From contig JARIHL010000014.1 in NCBI GenBank assembly GCA_029288315.1, positions 1-44,868 on the forward strand: a DNA stretch of 44,868 nucleotides. The letters run 5' to 3'. Below, in pieces: positions 1 to 13,151 of the stretch. The translations under genes and the position numbers were made by a program. The notes under the pieces were generated by a model. The model had not been told where the DNA came from. It ran no database searches and worked only from the letters and a program-made list of their open reading frames with translations. Position 1 is the stretch's first letter. Every line of letters begins with the position of its first letter. Origin of the DNA: Candidatus Saccharimonadota bacterium (GTDB lineage Bacteria > Patescibacteriota > Saccharimonadia > Saccharimonadales > EFPC-124).

Positions 1-1500
<1,500 letters not shown>

Positions 1501-1602
1501 AAGAGTAAAAAATACTCTTATATTAAAAACTGACGTTGATTGCACTACCAAATTGTTAATATGCACTAAAGCACTCTAAAAATGGCTCACAGACTATTCC
1601 TG

Positions 1603-1631
1603 ATACTACAGTGATGACCTTTAGATGTCAA
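1603..1631 (-). promoter_or_regulatory. rRNA operon promoter
   Basis: On the minus strand TTGACA (1626-1631) and TAGTAT (1603-1608) are separated by exactly 17 bp, about 100 nt upstream of mature 16S. The leader ends in a small A/T-rich hairpin (AAGAGTA/TACTCTT, 1501-1519) directly before the 16S 5' end, probably a processing element. Located just after the DUF212 gene stop, so rRNA has its own promoter. Confidence 0.85.
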
Positions 1632-1653
1632 CAGTTTTAAATGGCAAAATATG

Positions 1654-2082
1654 TTACAAAAATCGCAACATTATTAAAGCTACTGTGAAGCCGATAAGAC
1701 TACCTGCCCCAACTTCCATCAAAGTATGTCCTTTTGCGGTATAGAAAGATTCTTTCTTTTTCTTACTCTGTAATAATCGTGTGATGACGACACCTTGTTC
1801 GCCAACTGCACGGCGTACATTGACCGCGTCGTATAAAACAACTAAAGCCAAAACTGCAACAATTGCAAACTCAACAGAATGTATGCCATTCTTTGCTCCA
1901 ATAGTAGCGAGGAGCGCAACAACTAAAGCAGAATGAGAACTTGGCATGTCACCTGATTTATATAATTGCCGATAATTGGTTAACGAATTTGATTTTAAGC
2001 CTTGCACAAAGTATTTCAGTGACTGAGATAAGATCCAAGCCGTAAACGGAATAAAAAGATATATTGATATAGTCGTTTCCAT
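1654..2082 (-). CDS. divergent PAP2 / DUF212 family membrane protein
   Basis: 142-aa membrane protein of the divergent PAP2 family (DUF212; B. subtilis YuiD-like). The family signature GDMPSSHSA is present around residues 44-52, followed by hydrophobic helices, and the C-terminal half has the GHTLMEV-type segment expected before the last transmembrane span. Members are related to acid phosphatases/vanadium haloperoxidases, but their substrate is not established. A lipid or isoprenoid phosphate is an inference only. It starts 3 bp after the gyrA stop, so it is probably the third gene of a gyrB-gyrA-DUF212 transcription unit. Confidence 0.85.
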   Translation of the reverse strand: METTISIYLFIPFTAWILSQSLKYFVQGLKSNSLTNYRQLYKSGDMPSSHSALVVALLATIGAKNGIHSVEFAIVAVLALVVLYDAVNVRRAVGEQGVVITRLLQSKKKKESFYTAKGHTLMEVGAGSLIGFTVALIMLRFL

Positions 2083-2085
2083 AAT

Positions 2086-4617
2086 CTAATCTTTTTCTTC
2101 AGGCTGCCTTTCATCGTTTTCACTAAGATTTACTTGAGCATCATCAGCTACTAAACCTAAAGAAGCGACCGAATCTTCATTATTTAGACGCATAACTCGA
2201 ACTCCTTGTGTAGTACGACCCAATAAAGGAATATCCTTAAGGCCTAATCTAATGGTTTGACCATGCGTAGAAATAATGAGCACTTCTTCGGCTTTAGCAT
2301 CAAGCGAGCGAACCGTTACAAGGTTACCTGTTTTTGCATTTACAATCGCCGCTTTGATGCCAACACCACCCCTTTTATGAGTAGGAAAGTTGGCCACTTT
2401 CGTCAATTTACCATACCCTTTTTTACTCATAACGAGTAATCGACGATCGTTATGTACCAAATCAGCACCGACAACCACGTCATTAGTCCGGAGACGTATC
2501 CCACGAACACCACGCGCCGAACGCCCCATCGAGCGTGCATCTCTCTCATTGAATCTAATCGCTTGACCAAATGCAGTAGATATAACAACATCATCTTCAC
2601 CAGAACTGAGGTGGATCCACCGTAACTCATCATTATTATCTAGATTAATAGCTATTAAACCTGAATTTCTAATATTATTATAATCAGCAAGTGGGGTCTT
2701 TTTTACTACACCATGCGTTGTAATCATGAAAAGATAGCCTTTTTCATCTCTGTTCTTATCAATACGCACCATAGAAGTAACTTGCTCCTCGGGTTGTAAT
2801 TGTATGAGGTTCACTACAGCAATACCCTTGGCCATTAAGCTAGCCATGGGCACTTCATATGCTTTTAGACGAAAAACACGACCTTTATTTGTGAATAGAA
2901 GCAACCAATCATGAGTACTAGCCGTCACCAGCTGATCGATGACATCCTCCTCCTTAGTTGTCATCCCTCTCTTACCTTTGCCGCCTCTATTTTGACGCCG
3001 GTATTCATTCACCAATGTACGCTTAATATAATTCTCTGTGGTTATAGTAACTACAACCTGTTCGTCAGGAATTAACTCTTCGTCACTAAACTTATTGAGC
3101 TCTTGTGCGATGATCTTAGTACGACGTTCATCAGCATACGCCTTCTTAATCTCAAGAAGTTCATCTTTAATGATGCTCAAAATATGACTTTCGTTAGCCA
3201 AGATTGCCTCTAATTTACCAATTAACGTGATTAATTCTGCCAATTCATCTTCTATTTTTTTACGCTCTAAGCCGGTGAGAGTACGTAATTGCATAGCTAA
3301 AATGGCACGAGCTTGAATTTCAGTAAGTCCAAATTTTTCAATAAGATTTTCTTGAGCCTCATCACTCGATTGACTAGCGCGAATGACGCGAATGACTTCA
3401 TCAATGTGATCAAGCGCAATAGCTAAACCTTCGAGTATATGTGCGCGGTCTTTCGCTCGCTGCAATTCAAACTCAGTACGTCGCCGAACCACTACTTGTC
3501 TGTGTTTAAGATATTCCTTAAGAATATCCTCAAGACCAAGAATCTTTGGCTGAATTCCATCGATCAGGGCGAGCATATTATAGTGGAAGCTTGTCTGGAG
3601 GGGAGTTAGTTTAAATAATTGATTTAAAATCTTTTTAGGATAAGAATCCTTTTTCAATTCAATAACAATTCTGACTTTCCCGCGTGCAGTTTCATCTCGA
3701 AGATCTGATATACCATTAATTTTTTTTTCTTTCACCAGATCAGCAATTCGTTCTATTAGTGTAGCTTTATTAACAGCATATGGAATTTCGCTAACGATGA
3801 TCTGGTGTCTGCCCTTCACTCCTTCTTCGATAGTAGCAACAGCACGAATTACAACACTTCCTTTGCCAGCTGCGTAGGCCTGACGCATTGAGTTACCACC
3901 ATACACCACACCGCCAGTCGGAAAATCAGGACCTTTAATGTATTTGAGTAAATCCTCCAGCACAGTAGTATCTTGATGATCAATAAGATGAATAATTGCA
4001 TCAACAAGTTCACTAAGATTATGCGGAGGAATATTCGTAGCCATACCCACTGCGATACCCATTTGTCCATTAAGCAATAGGTTAGGCACTTTTGCCGGCA
4101 ATACTGCAGGTTCCTGTTCTGAGCCATCGTAATTATCACGAAAATTTACCGTCTTCTTGTCAAGGTCGGCTAATAATTCAGCTCCAATCTTTGCCATACG
4201 AGCTTCAGTATATCGCTGAGCGGCAGGAGGATCGCCATCCATGGAGCCAAAGTTGCCTTGACCATCAACGAGTAAATAGCGCATTGAAAAATCCTGCGCC
4301 ATACGTACCATTGCATCATAAATCGCCGTATCGCCATGGGGGTGATACTTACCCATTACATCGCCCGTAATACGTGCACTCTTTACAAATTTTGAACCAG
4401 GCCGCCAACCATTTTTTTCCATTGAGTAAAGGATACGTCTATGCACCGGCTTTAAACCATCTCGAACATCTGGCAGTGCCCGCGCCACAATGACACTCAT
4501 GGAGTAGCGCAGATAGCTCCGCTCCATTACATCTTCAACTGTCTCCAACTCTAAACTTTTTGAATGTTCAGGCCGCTCAACTAGCTCTCCTTCAGTTGTT
4601 ATTACTTCATTGTCCAT
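2086..4617 (-). CDS. gyrA: DNA gyrase subunit A
   Basis: 843-aa GyrA, the DNA breakage-reunion subunit of the type II topoisomerase that introduces negative supercoils. Visible marks: the quinolone-resistance region [11 protein letters not shown] (residues 91-101, Thr at the position of E. coli Ser83 and Asp at Asp87), the catalytic tyrosine in QRYTEAR (Tyr136), and a GyrA-box-like QNRGGKGK in the C-terminal DNA-wrapping domain. That box identifies gyrase and not topoisomerase IV ParC, although the second residue differs from the usual QRRGGKG. It follows gyrB by 3 bp, so the two subunits are co-transcribed. Length is normal for the family. Confidence 0.97.
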   Translation of the reverse strand: MDNEVITTEGELVERPEHSKSLELETVEDVMERSYLRYSMSVIVARALPDVRDGLKPVHRRILYSMEKNGWRPGSKFVKSARITGDVMGKYHPHGDTAIYDAMVRMAQDFSMRYLLVDGQGNFGSMDGDPPAAQRYTEARMAKIGAELLADLDKKTVNFRDNYDGSEQEPAVLPAKVPNLLLNGQMGIAVGMATNIPPHNLSELVDAIIHLIDHQDTTVLEDLLKYIKGPDFPTGGVVYGGNSMRQAYAAGKGSVVIRAVATIEEGVKGRHQIIVSEIPYAVNKATLIERIADLVKEKKINGISDLRDETARGKVRIVIELKKDSYPKKILNQLFKLTPLQTSFHYNMLALIDGIQPKILGLEDILKEYLKHRQVVVRRRTEFELQRAKDRAHILEGLAIALDHIDEVIRVIRASQSSDEAQENLIEKFGLTEIQARAILAMQLRTLTGLERKKIEDELAELITLIGKLEAILANESHILSIIKDELLEIKKAYADERRTKIIAQELNKFSDEELIPDEQVVVTITTENYIKRTLVNEYRRQNRGGKGKRGMTTKEEDVIDQLVTASTHDWLLLFTNKGRVFRLKAYEVPMASLMAKGIAVVNLIQLQPEEQVTSMVRIDKNRDEKGYLFMITTHGVVKKTPLADYNNIRNSGLIAINLDNNDELRWIHLSSGEDDVVISTAFGQAIRFNERDARSMGRSARGVRGIRLRTNDVVVGADLVHNDRRLLVMSKKGYGKLTKVANFPTHKRGGVGIKAAIVNAKTGNLVTVRSLDAKAEEVLIISTHGQTIRLGLKDIPLLGRTTQGVRVMRLNNEDSVASLGLVADDAQVNLSENDERQPEEKD

Positions 4618-4620
4618 AGC

Positions 4621-6612
<1,992 letters not shown>

Positions 6613-6640
6613 TCACGCACCTGAATTTTACAACCATTTT

Positions 6641-6670
6641 ATTATACCTGGCAATTTATGTTCAATGCAA
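6641..6670 (-). promoter_or_regulatory. gyrB promoter
   Basis: Minus-strand TTGCAT (6665-6670) and a perfect TATAAT (6641-6646) with an 18-bp spacer, about 40 nt upstream of the gyrB start. Its -35 box sits only 4 bp from the -35 of the divergent promoter for the surface-protein gene. Confidence 0.7.
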
Positions 6671-6674
6671 CCTA

Positions 6675-6704
6675 TTGTACTGAGTATATTTCTTATGCTA
6701 AATT
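6675..6704 (+). promoter_or_regulatory. promoter of the LPxTG surface protein gene
   Basis: Plus-strand TTGTAC (6675-6680) and TAAATT (6699-6704), spacer 18 bp, 23 bp upstream of the ATG, which has a ggataaggag Shine-Dalgarno. Back-to-back with the gyrB promoter. Confidence 0.55.
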
Positions 6705-6727
6705 TAAGGATAAGGAGTTAAATAAAC

Positions 6728-8623
6728 ATGTTTCGGAAAATAGTTTCCGGCCTGCCCTTTAGTCCAGCTCTAGTTGGGCAGCTAGGCTTTTACGCCAGGA
6801 GACTCAAAAAAGAACAAGCAACGAGACGTCTAGGACTCATTTTTACATCACTTGCACTTGTTGTGCAGTCATTCGCCGTACTCACCCCTCCAGATCAAGC
6901 TCTAGCAAGTAGTGCTTCCGATATTATTCCGGGAGGTGTTTCTTCGGTAAGAGATATTCTATCAATATATGACAGTGGTGCTCAAGGTAAGAACGATTTT
7001 AAGAATCTCATGGAATATTTTGGCGTTACAAGAGCTGAAATAGCAGCCATGAAGGCTGAAAAAACTTGTTCAAAAGATCACACTATCATTAGTTTTGGCC
7101 GTCAACATCTATTTAGTTCTGGAGAGGGTGAACTTACCCATCAAATACCGGCCCAACAAGGTGTATCTATTTTCTATTCGACACCTCTTTACCTGCATGA
7201 TCGCTTTAATGGAGGTTCGTTCTGCACTGAATCTTTTGTTGGTAACTCCGCAAAAATCGGCTGGTTTTCTGTTATGAAAAAGTGTGGTAATTTTCAGATC
7301 AAAAAAGACGTTCGTCGCTTACCAAAAGCTAATTTTTTAAGCGCTAGTTGCAAAACTGTCCAAGGTTTTGCTTACGATGAGAGACAACCCTCTCAGCCCG
7401 TCAAAGTATATCTTTTCTTTGGTGGCCCCCCTGGAAAAGGGAAAGTCTATGGTCCAATAACTGCTGATCAACCCACCCCCCATTCCCCTGCTGGTGCAGG
7501 GCATGGATTTAACTTTACCATTCCGGAACAGTATCAAGCCGATCAACAATCTACTGAAGTCTGGGGGATTATGCAACCACTTTCAGGGTGGGCAGAAGCA
7601 AGTGTTCAAATACCGAATACGGTAATTATTCCTGGCAACTGCTCACCACAAGCCACGCCAATTGTTGAATGCACCAGTCTACTTGTCAACTTGATAGACA
7701 GAACTAAAATTCGCTTCGCTACAACCGCACGAGTGGATAATGGCGCCCATATAGAAGCGTATACCTATACCGTCACTGACTCTCAGGGTAAAATAGTATT
7801 TAATACATCATATAATTCAGACAAAGTATCATTTACAACAAATATACTTACCCTTGGCGAAGGCACATACACCGCAAAGAGTACTATTAAATCAAGCGTT
7901 GCAAGCCTTGATGCCCCACAATGCACCAAATCAGTTACAATCGCAAAAGTAAATCAATGTAAGTTCAATGCCATTCTTAATGCTTCCGATAAAGACTGTC
8001 AACCTTGCCCTCATAATACAACACTGTGGTTAAAAGATGAGAATTGCGTATCTCCTATTACGCAATCAAAGATTGCAAAGAATCTTACGCAAGCCAATAA
8101 AGATGCTGATACTACTTTAGCCAAGCCAGGTGATCGTATTGAATATACGCTTCACACAGCTAATATTGGATTAACGACAACAACTACTAGCGTCGAGGAA
8201 AGCCTGGCTGATGTTTTAGAATATGCTACCTTATTCGAGAATGGTGGCGGATCTATGAACCTAACAAATAAAGTACTGAAATGGGATAAGATTACCCTAC
8301 AACCTGGCCAAGTCGATACAAGACGCATTATTGTGCAAGTCTCAGATAAGATATCTACTACTCCACGTGCGGGCAATAATCCTTCTTCTTATAATTGCAT
8401 TATGACGAATTCATACGGAAACACGACTAACATTAAAGTAGACTGTCCCCCGGAGAAACTAGTTGAAGCTACCATTCAACAACTCCCGTCGACTGGTAGT
8501 GGTGGTAATGTAATATTTGCAGGAGGCCTCTTTATGACAGTTACTTATTTCTATGCCCGAAGCCGACAAATGAATAGAGAAGTACGATTGCTTCGAAAAC
8601 AATTCGATGGTGGTACAGTATAA
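6728..8623 (+). CDS. LPxTG-anchored DUF11 surface protein
   Basis: 631-aa predicted exported protein. A basic N-terminus is followed by a hydrophobic segment (about residues 35-55) ending in an Ala-rich stretch suitable for signal peptidase. A long extracellular part contains several cysteines (about 400 residues with no family I recognise). Around residues 445-580 there is a DUF11-like beta-sandwich (KPGDRIEYTLHTANIG), a fold common in adhesive surface proteins. The C-terminus has LPSTGSGG (~585) followed by a hydrophobic helix and a basic tail, the layout of a sortase substrate, although the tail after the helix is longer than usual. No sortase is in the window. Followed 9 bp later by a membrane protein gene. 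A role in attachment to a host cell is inference. Confidence 0.75.
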   Translation: MFRKIVSGLPFSPALVGQLGFYARRLKKEQATRRLGLIFTSLALVVQSFAVLTPPDQALASSASDIIPGGVSSVRDILSIYDSGAQGKNDFKNLMEYFGVTRAEIAAMKAEKTCSKDHTIISFGRQHLFSSGEGELTHQIPAQQGVSIFYSTPLYLHDRFNGGSFCTESFVGNSAKIGWFSVMKKCGNFQIKKDVRRLPKANFLSASCKTVQGFAYDERQPSQPVKVYLFFGGPPGKGKVYGPITADQPTPHSPAGAGHGFNFTIPEQYQADQQSTEVWGIMQPLSGWAEASVQIPNTVIIPGNCSPQATPIVECTSLLVNLIDRTKIRFATTARVDNGAHIEAYTYTVTDSQGKIVFNTSYNSDKVSFTTNILTLGEGTYTAKSTIKSSVASLDAPQCTKSVTIAKVNQCKFNAILNASDKDCQPCPHNTTLWLKDENCVSPITQSKIAKNLTQANKDADTTLAKPGDRIEYTLHTANIGLTTTTTSVEESLADVLEYATLFENGGGSMNLTNKVLKWDKITLQPGQVDTRRIIVQVSDKISTTPRAGNNPSSYNCIMTNSYGNTTNIKVDCPPEKLVEATIQQLPSTGSGGNVIFAGGLFMTVTYFYARSRQMNREVRLLRKQFDGGTV

Positions 8624-8632
8624 GGAAGTATT

Positions 8633-9205
8633 ATGGCAGAGAGACAAATTGAAAGTCCTGAAAGAAAGGTTCCTTCGCTCGAAAAGACTGCTGGCGAACG
8701 TCTTGCCGAACTAGAGCGTAATCGAGAACATAAAAAAGAGGTTCTGGATAACGACTTGGAGGCTAGCATTGAGCAAGCACACGCAGAGGCGACTGCTGAG
8801 GCTCTTTTCACAAAAGAATATTCAAAAGAGCCTCAGCAGCAGTCTGCGGTTGAACGGGATAAAACGGTTGGTGTGATATCAAAACAAGAACGTGAGCACA
8901 CCTATAAACGTACCCTCAAAGATATTCAAAGCCATTTTAACGGGCCTGAGCGAACATTCAGTAAAATTATACATAATAAACCAATTGAACGCGCTAGCGA
9001 TCTTACGGCTAGCACTATTGCAAGGCCAAATTCAATTCTTTTTGGTAGTATATTTGCATTTTTAGGGGTGTTAGGCGTTTATCTTTACGCTCGCTATATG
9101 GGTTTCGCTTTAACGGGCTTTGAAACTATTGCCGCTTTTATTATTGGCTGGTTAATCGGTATCATTGTTGACTTCTTACGAGTTATCGCTAAGCGTCCTC
9201 GTTAG
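8633..9205 (+). CDS. charged membrane protein, function unknown
   Basis: 190 aa, not assigned to a family. Residues 1-130 are highly charged, rich in Glu/Lys/Arg and predicted largely helical or coiled. The C-terminal third has two hydrophobic helices (about 135-155 and 160-182) ending in RVIAKRPR, giving a hairpin anchored in the membrane with a large soluble domain. It lies 9 bp after the LPxTG protein gene and is probably co-transcribed. Its 3' end overlaps the convergent VirD4-like gene by 17 bp, so transcripts of the two arms of the locus overlap tail to tail. Confidence 0.6.
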   Translation: MAERQIESPERKVPSLEKTAGERLAELERNREHKKEVLDNDLEASIEQAHAEATAEALFTKEYSKEPQQQSAVERDKTVGVISKQEREHTYKRTLKDIQSHFNGPERTFSKIIHNKPIERASDLTASTIARPNSILFGSIFAFLGVLGVYLYARYMGFALTGFETIAAFIIGWLIGIIVDFLRVIAKRPR

Positions 9206-12200
9206 ATTTAGTTGACTTATGATCTGAAGATTTCTCTTCTGTGTGGTGTAGATTACCACGTATATCAATGAATATTTCATCTAGATTTTCTTCCTGTGCT
9301 GGTATTTGTTGCTCTTCAGTTTTTGGCCTTACAATTTTAAGCTCAGTTCCTACGGACTGACTATTTTGCATAATTGCTTGGGATTGCGTTTTTTCAACCT
9401 CTTGTAAAAGTGTGTTACTATCTTCAACACTTGGAGACGCAGCTTGTAGTTGATCAGCGTTCTTTACTTTTATATGATCGCCTACTCCTATGCTTTGAAG
9501 CTTTTCTAAACCAGCGGCAGAAATTGTGTTAATCTTTTTATGTTGCTCTGGGCTTTCAAGTGGCTTAGCTATAGGTTTTTTTGCTTGAACTATATTTCTT
9601 GAACTCGTTTGTATCGAAGAGGTTATAAGGGGAGGCTTCTGAGAAGGAGGGTTAGCAATCTTTTGTTTACGCTTAGCTAACCACTCATCAAGAAAAGAAG
9701 AACCCGTAGTGCTTTTAGGTTGACCAGCCGTTATACTCACGGGAGACTTTACTGATGGTTTCGTAGGTTGCTCATCTGATCTGAGGCGCTTAAATATCTC
9801 TTGCTCAACAGTCTTACGCGGTTGTCCATACTTCGCGGCAGACAGGCGCTTCAGAGCATTGGTAAGTTGTGGATTTGGCTTGCCAAGCGGAGGAATTAAA
9901 GACATGCTAAATGGCGCTGACGGTACATTATTAATCATTACAGAAGCCACTGCTTCAAAATTGGGGAGTTTTGTTAAGTCTTCAGCATCAAAAGTAGGTG
10001 AAAATTTTTTAACCATCAGCTCAGCATCTGTAGTGCCGATGCGTCCAGAAATAATTGTACCGACATTACCGATAATAGCTTCGCGAATTTTATCGTTTAA
10101 TTGCGTCATAAATTGGTTTGCCAGAATCAAACTTAAACGATATTTACGCGCCTCAGATAGAATACCTTCAAAAGAATCTGTCGCAAAATTCTGAAACTCA
10201 TCAACATAAAGGCTGAAATCTTTGCGCTGCTCCTCTGTTAAATCAGCCCTACCCATAGCTGCCGCCTGAAATTTCATAACAAATATCATACCGAGGAGCT
10301 GAGAGTTGAGCTCACCGGTTTTACCTTTACTTAAATTAACTAACAGAATTTTATTATTATCCATAATCTCTCTAAGATTGAAGCCACTTTTTGTTTGACC
10401 TATGATATTGCGCATCATTTCATTCGATAGGAAAGCACCAAATTTACTGACAAACCAACCAAGCACTTCGCTTTTATGATAGTCACTAGTTTGTGCCATT
10501 TCTTTGTTCCAAAAATCCAAAACTGTCTGATCTTTGACGTATTTTAGTTTTGACTTAGCAAAATTATTATCATTAAACACCTGTGGAATATCGATAAATG
10601 AAGCGCCTGCGGGATCACTCATGATAGTCAGTGCTGCATTACGAAACCAATGCTCATAGCGTGGGCCGATAATACCCGTATGCCCAGGATCATAGAGTCG
10701 ATACAACATAGCAATAGCTTCTTGCACGAGAAAGTCTTTTTGTTCTTCAGTCTCAAACTCGAATAAATTTAATCCAATTGGATTCTCCATATCTCCAGGC
10801 GAAAAGTAGATAACGTCCTCTACTCTTTCTTTTGGGACCATACCGAGCAAACGCTCAGCTGAATCTCCATGCGGATCAATAAAAGCAAAACCCCTTCCGT
10901 CAAGCATGTCCTGTAGGGCTAAATTCTCTAATAACCCGGATTTACCTGTACCCGTTTGTCCAATAATGTAACTATGCCTACGTCTATCAACGAGCCCTAG
11001 TCTTATCTCTTTCTTGACTCCTCGATATACATTATATCCGAGCAATAAACCTTCATCTGCCATATGAGTCGGTCCATCGACTTGTTTTGAGGCTTGTCGT
11101 TTAAGCTGTGAAGTGGGGGTATTGCGTTGATCAGGAAAATGAAAAACTGTAGCTAATTCAACACTATTTAATATATTTTGCCTAATCTCTGGTGGGAAAA
11201 AACGAAATATAAAAGAAGTTATGAAGCTTTCTACATTTTTTGCAAGGGTAAATTTAAAGCCATTTTTGCCCGGCGAGTCAAACAACGAAAAAGCAGCGAC
11301 AAGATTTTTTAAAATTATTTGAGACCGCGTTGCCGTATTGGACGAGGCAACTACCCTAATAAGCACTTCATAGCCAGGATGTCTTGTCTTCTCTTCTAGT
11401 GCGTCAATTGTTGCCTGTTCTAATGTGCTTAGTTGTCTATCCTCAAGTTTTGCTTCTTTTGGTGTCGGGGGTTTCCAAAGTGCTTCGCCTAATTCTTTTG
11501 CGGATAATAGGCCATTCATGCCACTTGGAAGTCCTTTTTCTTTTCTAATTTTTGCAGCTTGAGTTAATGAAGTTTTTGACCAACTTTCACGAGCTGGCCG
11601 CAATAATATTTGAATAGCCGCTCCATCACCATCAGTGACAACTGCAAATGCATTAAGTATTGCCTGCATAGCGTCGCGTTTTGTTTCTTCAAAAGTTGCG
11701 ATCGGATAAACAAAGTCCTTCTTCAGAGTTAATTCACCACCAATCGTACCGCTAATTTTGCCCATCTCACTAAAAATATTGTGCTCTTCGTGCTCTTCAA
11801 GCCGTGCGGCAGGATAAGCAGCTACCACTGCTTGTTTTACTACATCCAAAAGGACAAGTGGTACAACTACGTAGTAATGAATTAGTCCCTTAGTTGCTAC
11901 GATCTCAAACGCAATATGACGTTGGCCATACAGTCGGCTTTTAAAGCCTTTCGTAGCAGTACTAGAAATAATATTATACATTATCTGAGATTGTGAGATT
12001 GTCTCTTCAGTCACATCTCGAACATCACGACCCCCTACTTCAATATCATCACTTGAAGGAGGTAAATGTATTAATAGTGGCACCATTTTAAGGCCACGCT
12101 CATAATTCTTTGCTTCGCGGAGGACCTTACGATACTGCCAATAAGCAAGGTAGCCAAATAGCGAGAGCAATACTATTCCTATAAAGAAGCCAATTAAAAA

Positions 12201-12209
12201 CCCCGCCAT
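9189..12209 (-). CDS. VirD4/TraG-like membrane ATPase (T4SS coupling-protein type)
   Basis: 1006-aa ATPase of the HerA/VirD4/TraG class. An N-terminal transmembrane helix (about residues 3-24) is followed by a ~370-residue domain of unknown function. The P-loop IIGQTGTGKS lies around residue 420, next to FIDPHGDSAE, and Walker B SLYVDEFQNF around 668 with the downstream ILANQF sensor segment. This is the architecture of CPR conjugation/secretion ATPases that energise type IV secretion-like machines. Residues ~760-1006 are low-complexity, rich in Pro/Ser/Gln/Lys, probably a disordered tail. The gene starts 8 bp after a small Pro-rich partner gene on the same strand. A DNA or protein substrate cannot be deduced from the sequence. 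Confidence 0.85.
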   Translation of the reverse strand: MAGFLIGFFIGIVLLSLFGYLAYWQYRKVLREAKNYERGLKMVPLLIHLPPSSDDIEVGGRDVRDVTEETISQSQIMYNIISSTATKGFKSRLYGQRHIAFEIVATKGLIHYYVVVPLVLLDVVKQAVVAAYPAARLEEHEEHNIFSEMGKISGTIGGELTLKKDFVYPIATFEETKRDAMQAILNAFAVVTDGDGAAIQILLRPARESWSKTSLTQAAKIRKEKGLPSGMNGLLSAKELGEALWKPPTPKEAKLEDRQLSTLEQATIDALEEKTRHPGYEVLIRVVASSNTATRSQIILKNLVAAFSLFDSPGKNGFKFTLAKNVESFITSFIFRFFPPEIRQNILNSVELATVFHFPDQRNTPTSQLKRQASKQVDGPTHMADEGLLLGYNVYRGVKKEIRLGLVDRRRHSYIIGQTGTGKSGLLENLALQDMLDGRGFAFIDPHGDSAERLLGMVPKERVEDVIYFSPGDMENPIGLNLFEFETEEQKDFLVQEAIAMLYRLYDPGHTGIIGPRYEHWFRNAALTIMSDPAGASFIDIPQVFNDNNFAKSKLKYVKDQTVLDFWNKEMAQTSDYHKSEVLGWFVSKFGAFLSNEMMRNIIGQTKSGFNLREIMDNNKILLVNLSKGKTGELNSQLLGMIFVMKFQAAAMGRADLTEEQRKDFSLYVDEFQNFATDSFEGILSEARKYRLSLILANQFMTQLNDKIREAIIGNVGTIISGRIGTTDAELMVKKFSPTFDAEDLTKLPNFEAVASVMINNVPSAPFSMSLIPPLGKPNPQLTNALKRLSAAKYGQPRKTVEQEIFKRLRSDEQPTKPSVKSPVSITAGQPKSTTGSSFLDEWLAKRKQKIANPPSQKPPLITSSIQTSSRNIVQAKKPIAKPLESPEQHKKINTISAAGLEKLQSIGVGDHIKVKNADQLQAASPSVEDSNTLLQEVEKTQSQAIMQNSQSVGTELKIVRPKTEEQQIPAQEENLDEIFIDIRGNLHHTEEKSSDHKSTKSNEDA

Positions 12210-12217
12210 ATATCTTT

Positions 12218-12643
12218 CTATTTATTTAATTTAATATCTTTGCCGTACCGTTTCTTAATATAATCAGCCTGTAGTTTGCTAACTTCGTCTTCTTGTCTAT
12301 AGGGGTCTGTTCGTGTTTCTCGAACAATACGCTTCGCCTTATCCACCCATTCACGCTCAATAAGGTCTTCGTCAGAAGCTGAGAGTGGATTATCGTCCAT
12401 CAAAGTTTGCGCAACCGGTGTATTGTCATCTTGGAGGGAGGGTGTAAGGACCGGGATCACAGGTACAGTCGGAACTACAGCAGGTTCTGCTGGTGGCATA
12501 TGTTGTTGAACTTCATTCCGTTCACCATTAGTTGGCTGTTCATCTCGTTCAGGGGAAGGATGAGCTTCGATAGGCTGAGGCGTTTCTGGTCGATAGCCAC
12601 CCATCTCTGGAGAAGGACTGGGCATTGGTAACTTAGGTTCCAT
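12218..12643 (-). CDS. Pro-rich small protein upstream of the VirD4-like ATPase
   Basis: 141 aa with no recognised domain. The first ~95 residues are rich in Pro, Glu and Gln (low complexity, probably disordered). The last ~45 form a charged, potentially helical module (EREWVDKAKRIVRETR) ending in a basic tail. No membrane segment or signal peptide is visible, so it is likely cytoplasmic. The gap to the ATPase gene is 8 bp, which argues for a shared transcript and perhaps an accessory role to it. No Shine-Dalgarno precedes the ATG. An extended -10 box lies 10 nt upstream, suggesting a nearly leaderless mRNA. Confidence 0.65.
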   Translation of the reverse strand: MEPKLPMPSPSPEMGGYRPETPQPIEAHPSPERDEQPTNGERNEVQQHMPPAEPAVVPTVPVIPVLTPSLQDDNTPVAQTLMDDNPLSASDEDLIEREWVDKAKRIVRETRTDPYRQEDEVSKLQADYIKKRYGKDIKLNK

Positions 12644-12653
12644 AACTAGCTAA

Positions 12654-12662
12654 ATTGTAACA
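12654..12662 (-). promoter_or_regulatory. extended -10 promoter for the VirD4-like operon
   Basis: Minus strand TGtTACAAT ends 10 nt before the ATG at 12643, so the transcript would have a leader of only a few nucleotides. No good -35 is seen, as expected for extended -10 promoters. Confidence 0.5.
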
Positions 12663-12691
12663 TAGAGATCATAAGCGTTTATAGGTGTTTA

Positions 12692-13066
12692 CTAGAATCG
12701 TCGAGTCACATAAAAACAAGCGATACTAATTAATAGAAAAACAAGCACAAAATCTTTCAAGTCTAACTGACCAATTGAATTAAGTGCCAGAAGAAATACT
12801 GGGCCAAGCGCGGTTATACTGGTCAAATAATAAAGCTTTTGCTTTTTTACATCTCGTTTCAATCCAATTAAATGTAGGGAAAATAGAGTCAGTGACAAGG
12901 TTATGGTATAAAGCATACTCGCAAAAAAAAGATACATCAGAACAAAAATCAAAAGCGTTCCCGCTGGGCCTACCTCCAAAGGACTTGTCAAATTAAGCAT
13001 GGTGATTAACATAGCCAAAGAGAAGAATGGCAAAAAATAGATCCAATATCTTTTAAAACGCTGCAT
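12692..13066 (-). CDS. four-helix membrane protein, unknown
   Basis: 124 aa, almost entirely hydrophobic with about four predicted transmembrane helices and a short basic loop (GLKRDVKKQK) after the second. No family recognised. The ATG is preceded by GAGGTGA, a usable ribosome-binding site. Upstream on the same strand lies a ~310-nt region with a consensus promoter and an ornate structured RNA ending in a terminator-like hairpin, so expression could depend on read-through of that element. The gap to the next gene (12643) is 48 bp and contains that gene's own promoter. Confidence 0.6.
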   Translation of the reverse strand: MQRFKRYWIYFLPFFSLAMLITMLNLTSPLEVGPAGTLLIFVLMYLFFASMLYTITLSLTLFSLHLIGLKRDVKKQKLYYLTSITALGPVFLLALNSIGQLDLKDFVLVFLLISIACFYVTRRF

Positions 13067-13120
13067 AACTTCACCTCAAATTCACTATACCAATAAGTCG
13101 TCCTTAATACGGACAGCTTG

Positions 13121-13151
13121 AAAGAAAAGAACCGAGCGGGGAAATCCGCTC
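13121..13151 (-). terminator. intrinsic terminator ending the structured RNA
   Basis: Minus strand hairpin GAGCGG-ATTTCC-CCGCTC followed after GG by TTCTTTTCTTT. An upstream CCGAGC (13169-13174) could instead pair with the GCTCGG of its 3' arm, so an antiterminated state is possible. Confidence 0.55.
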
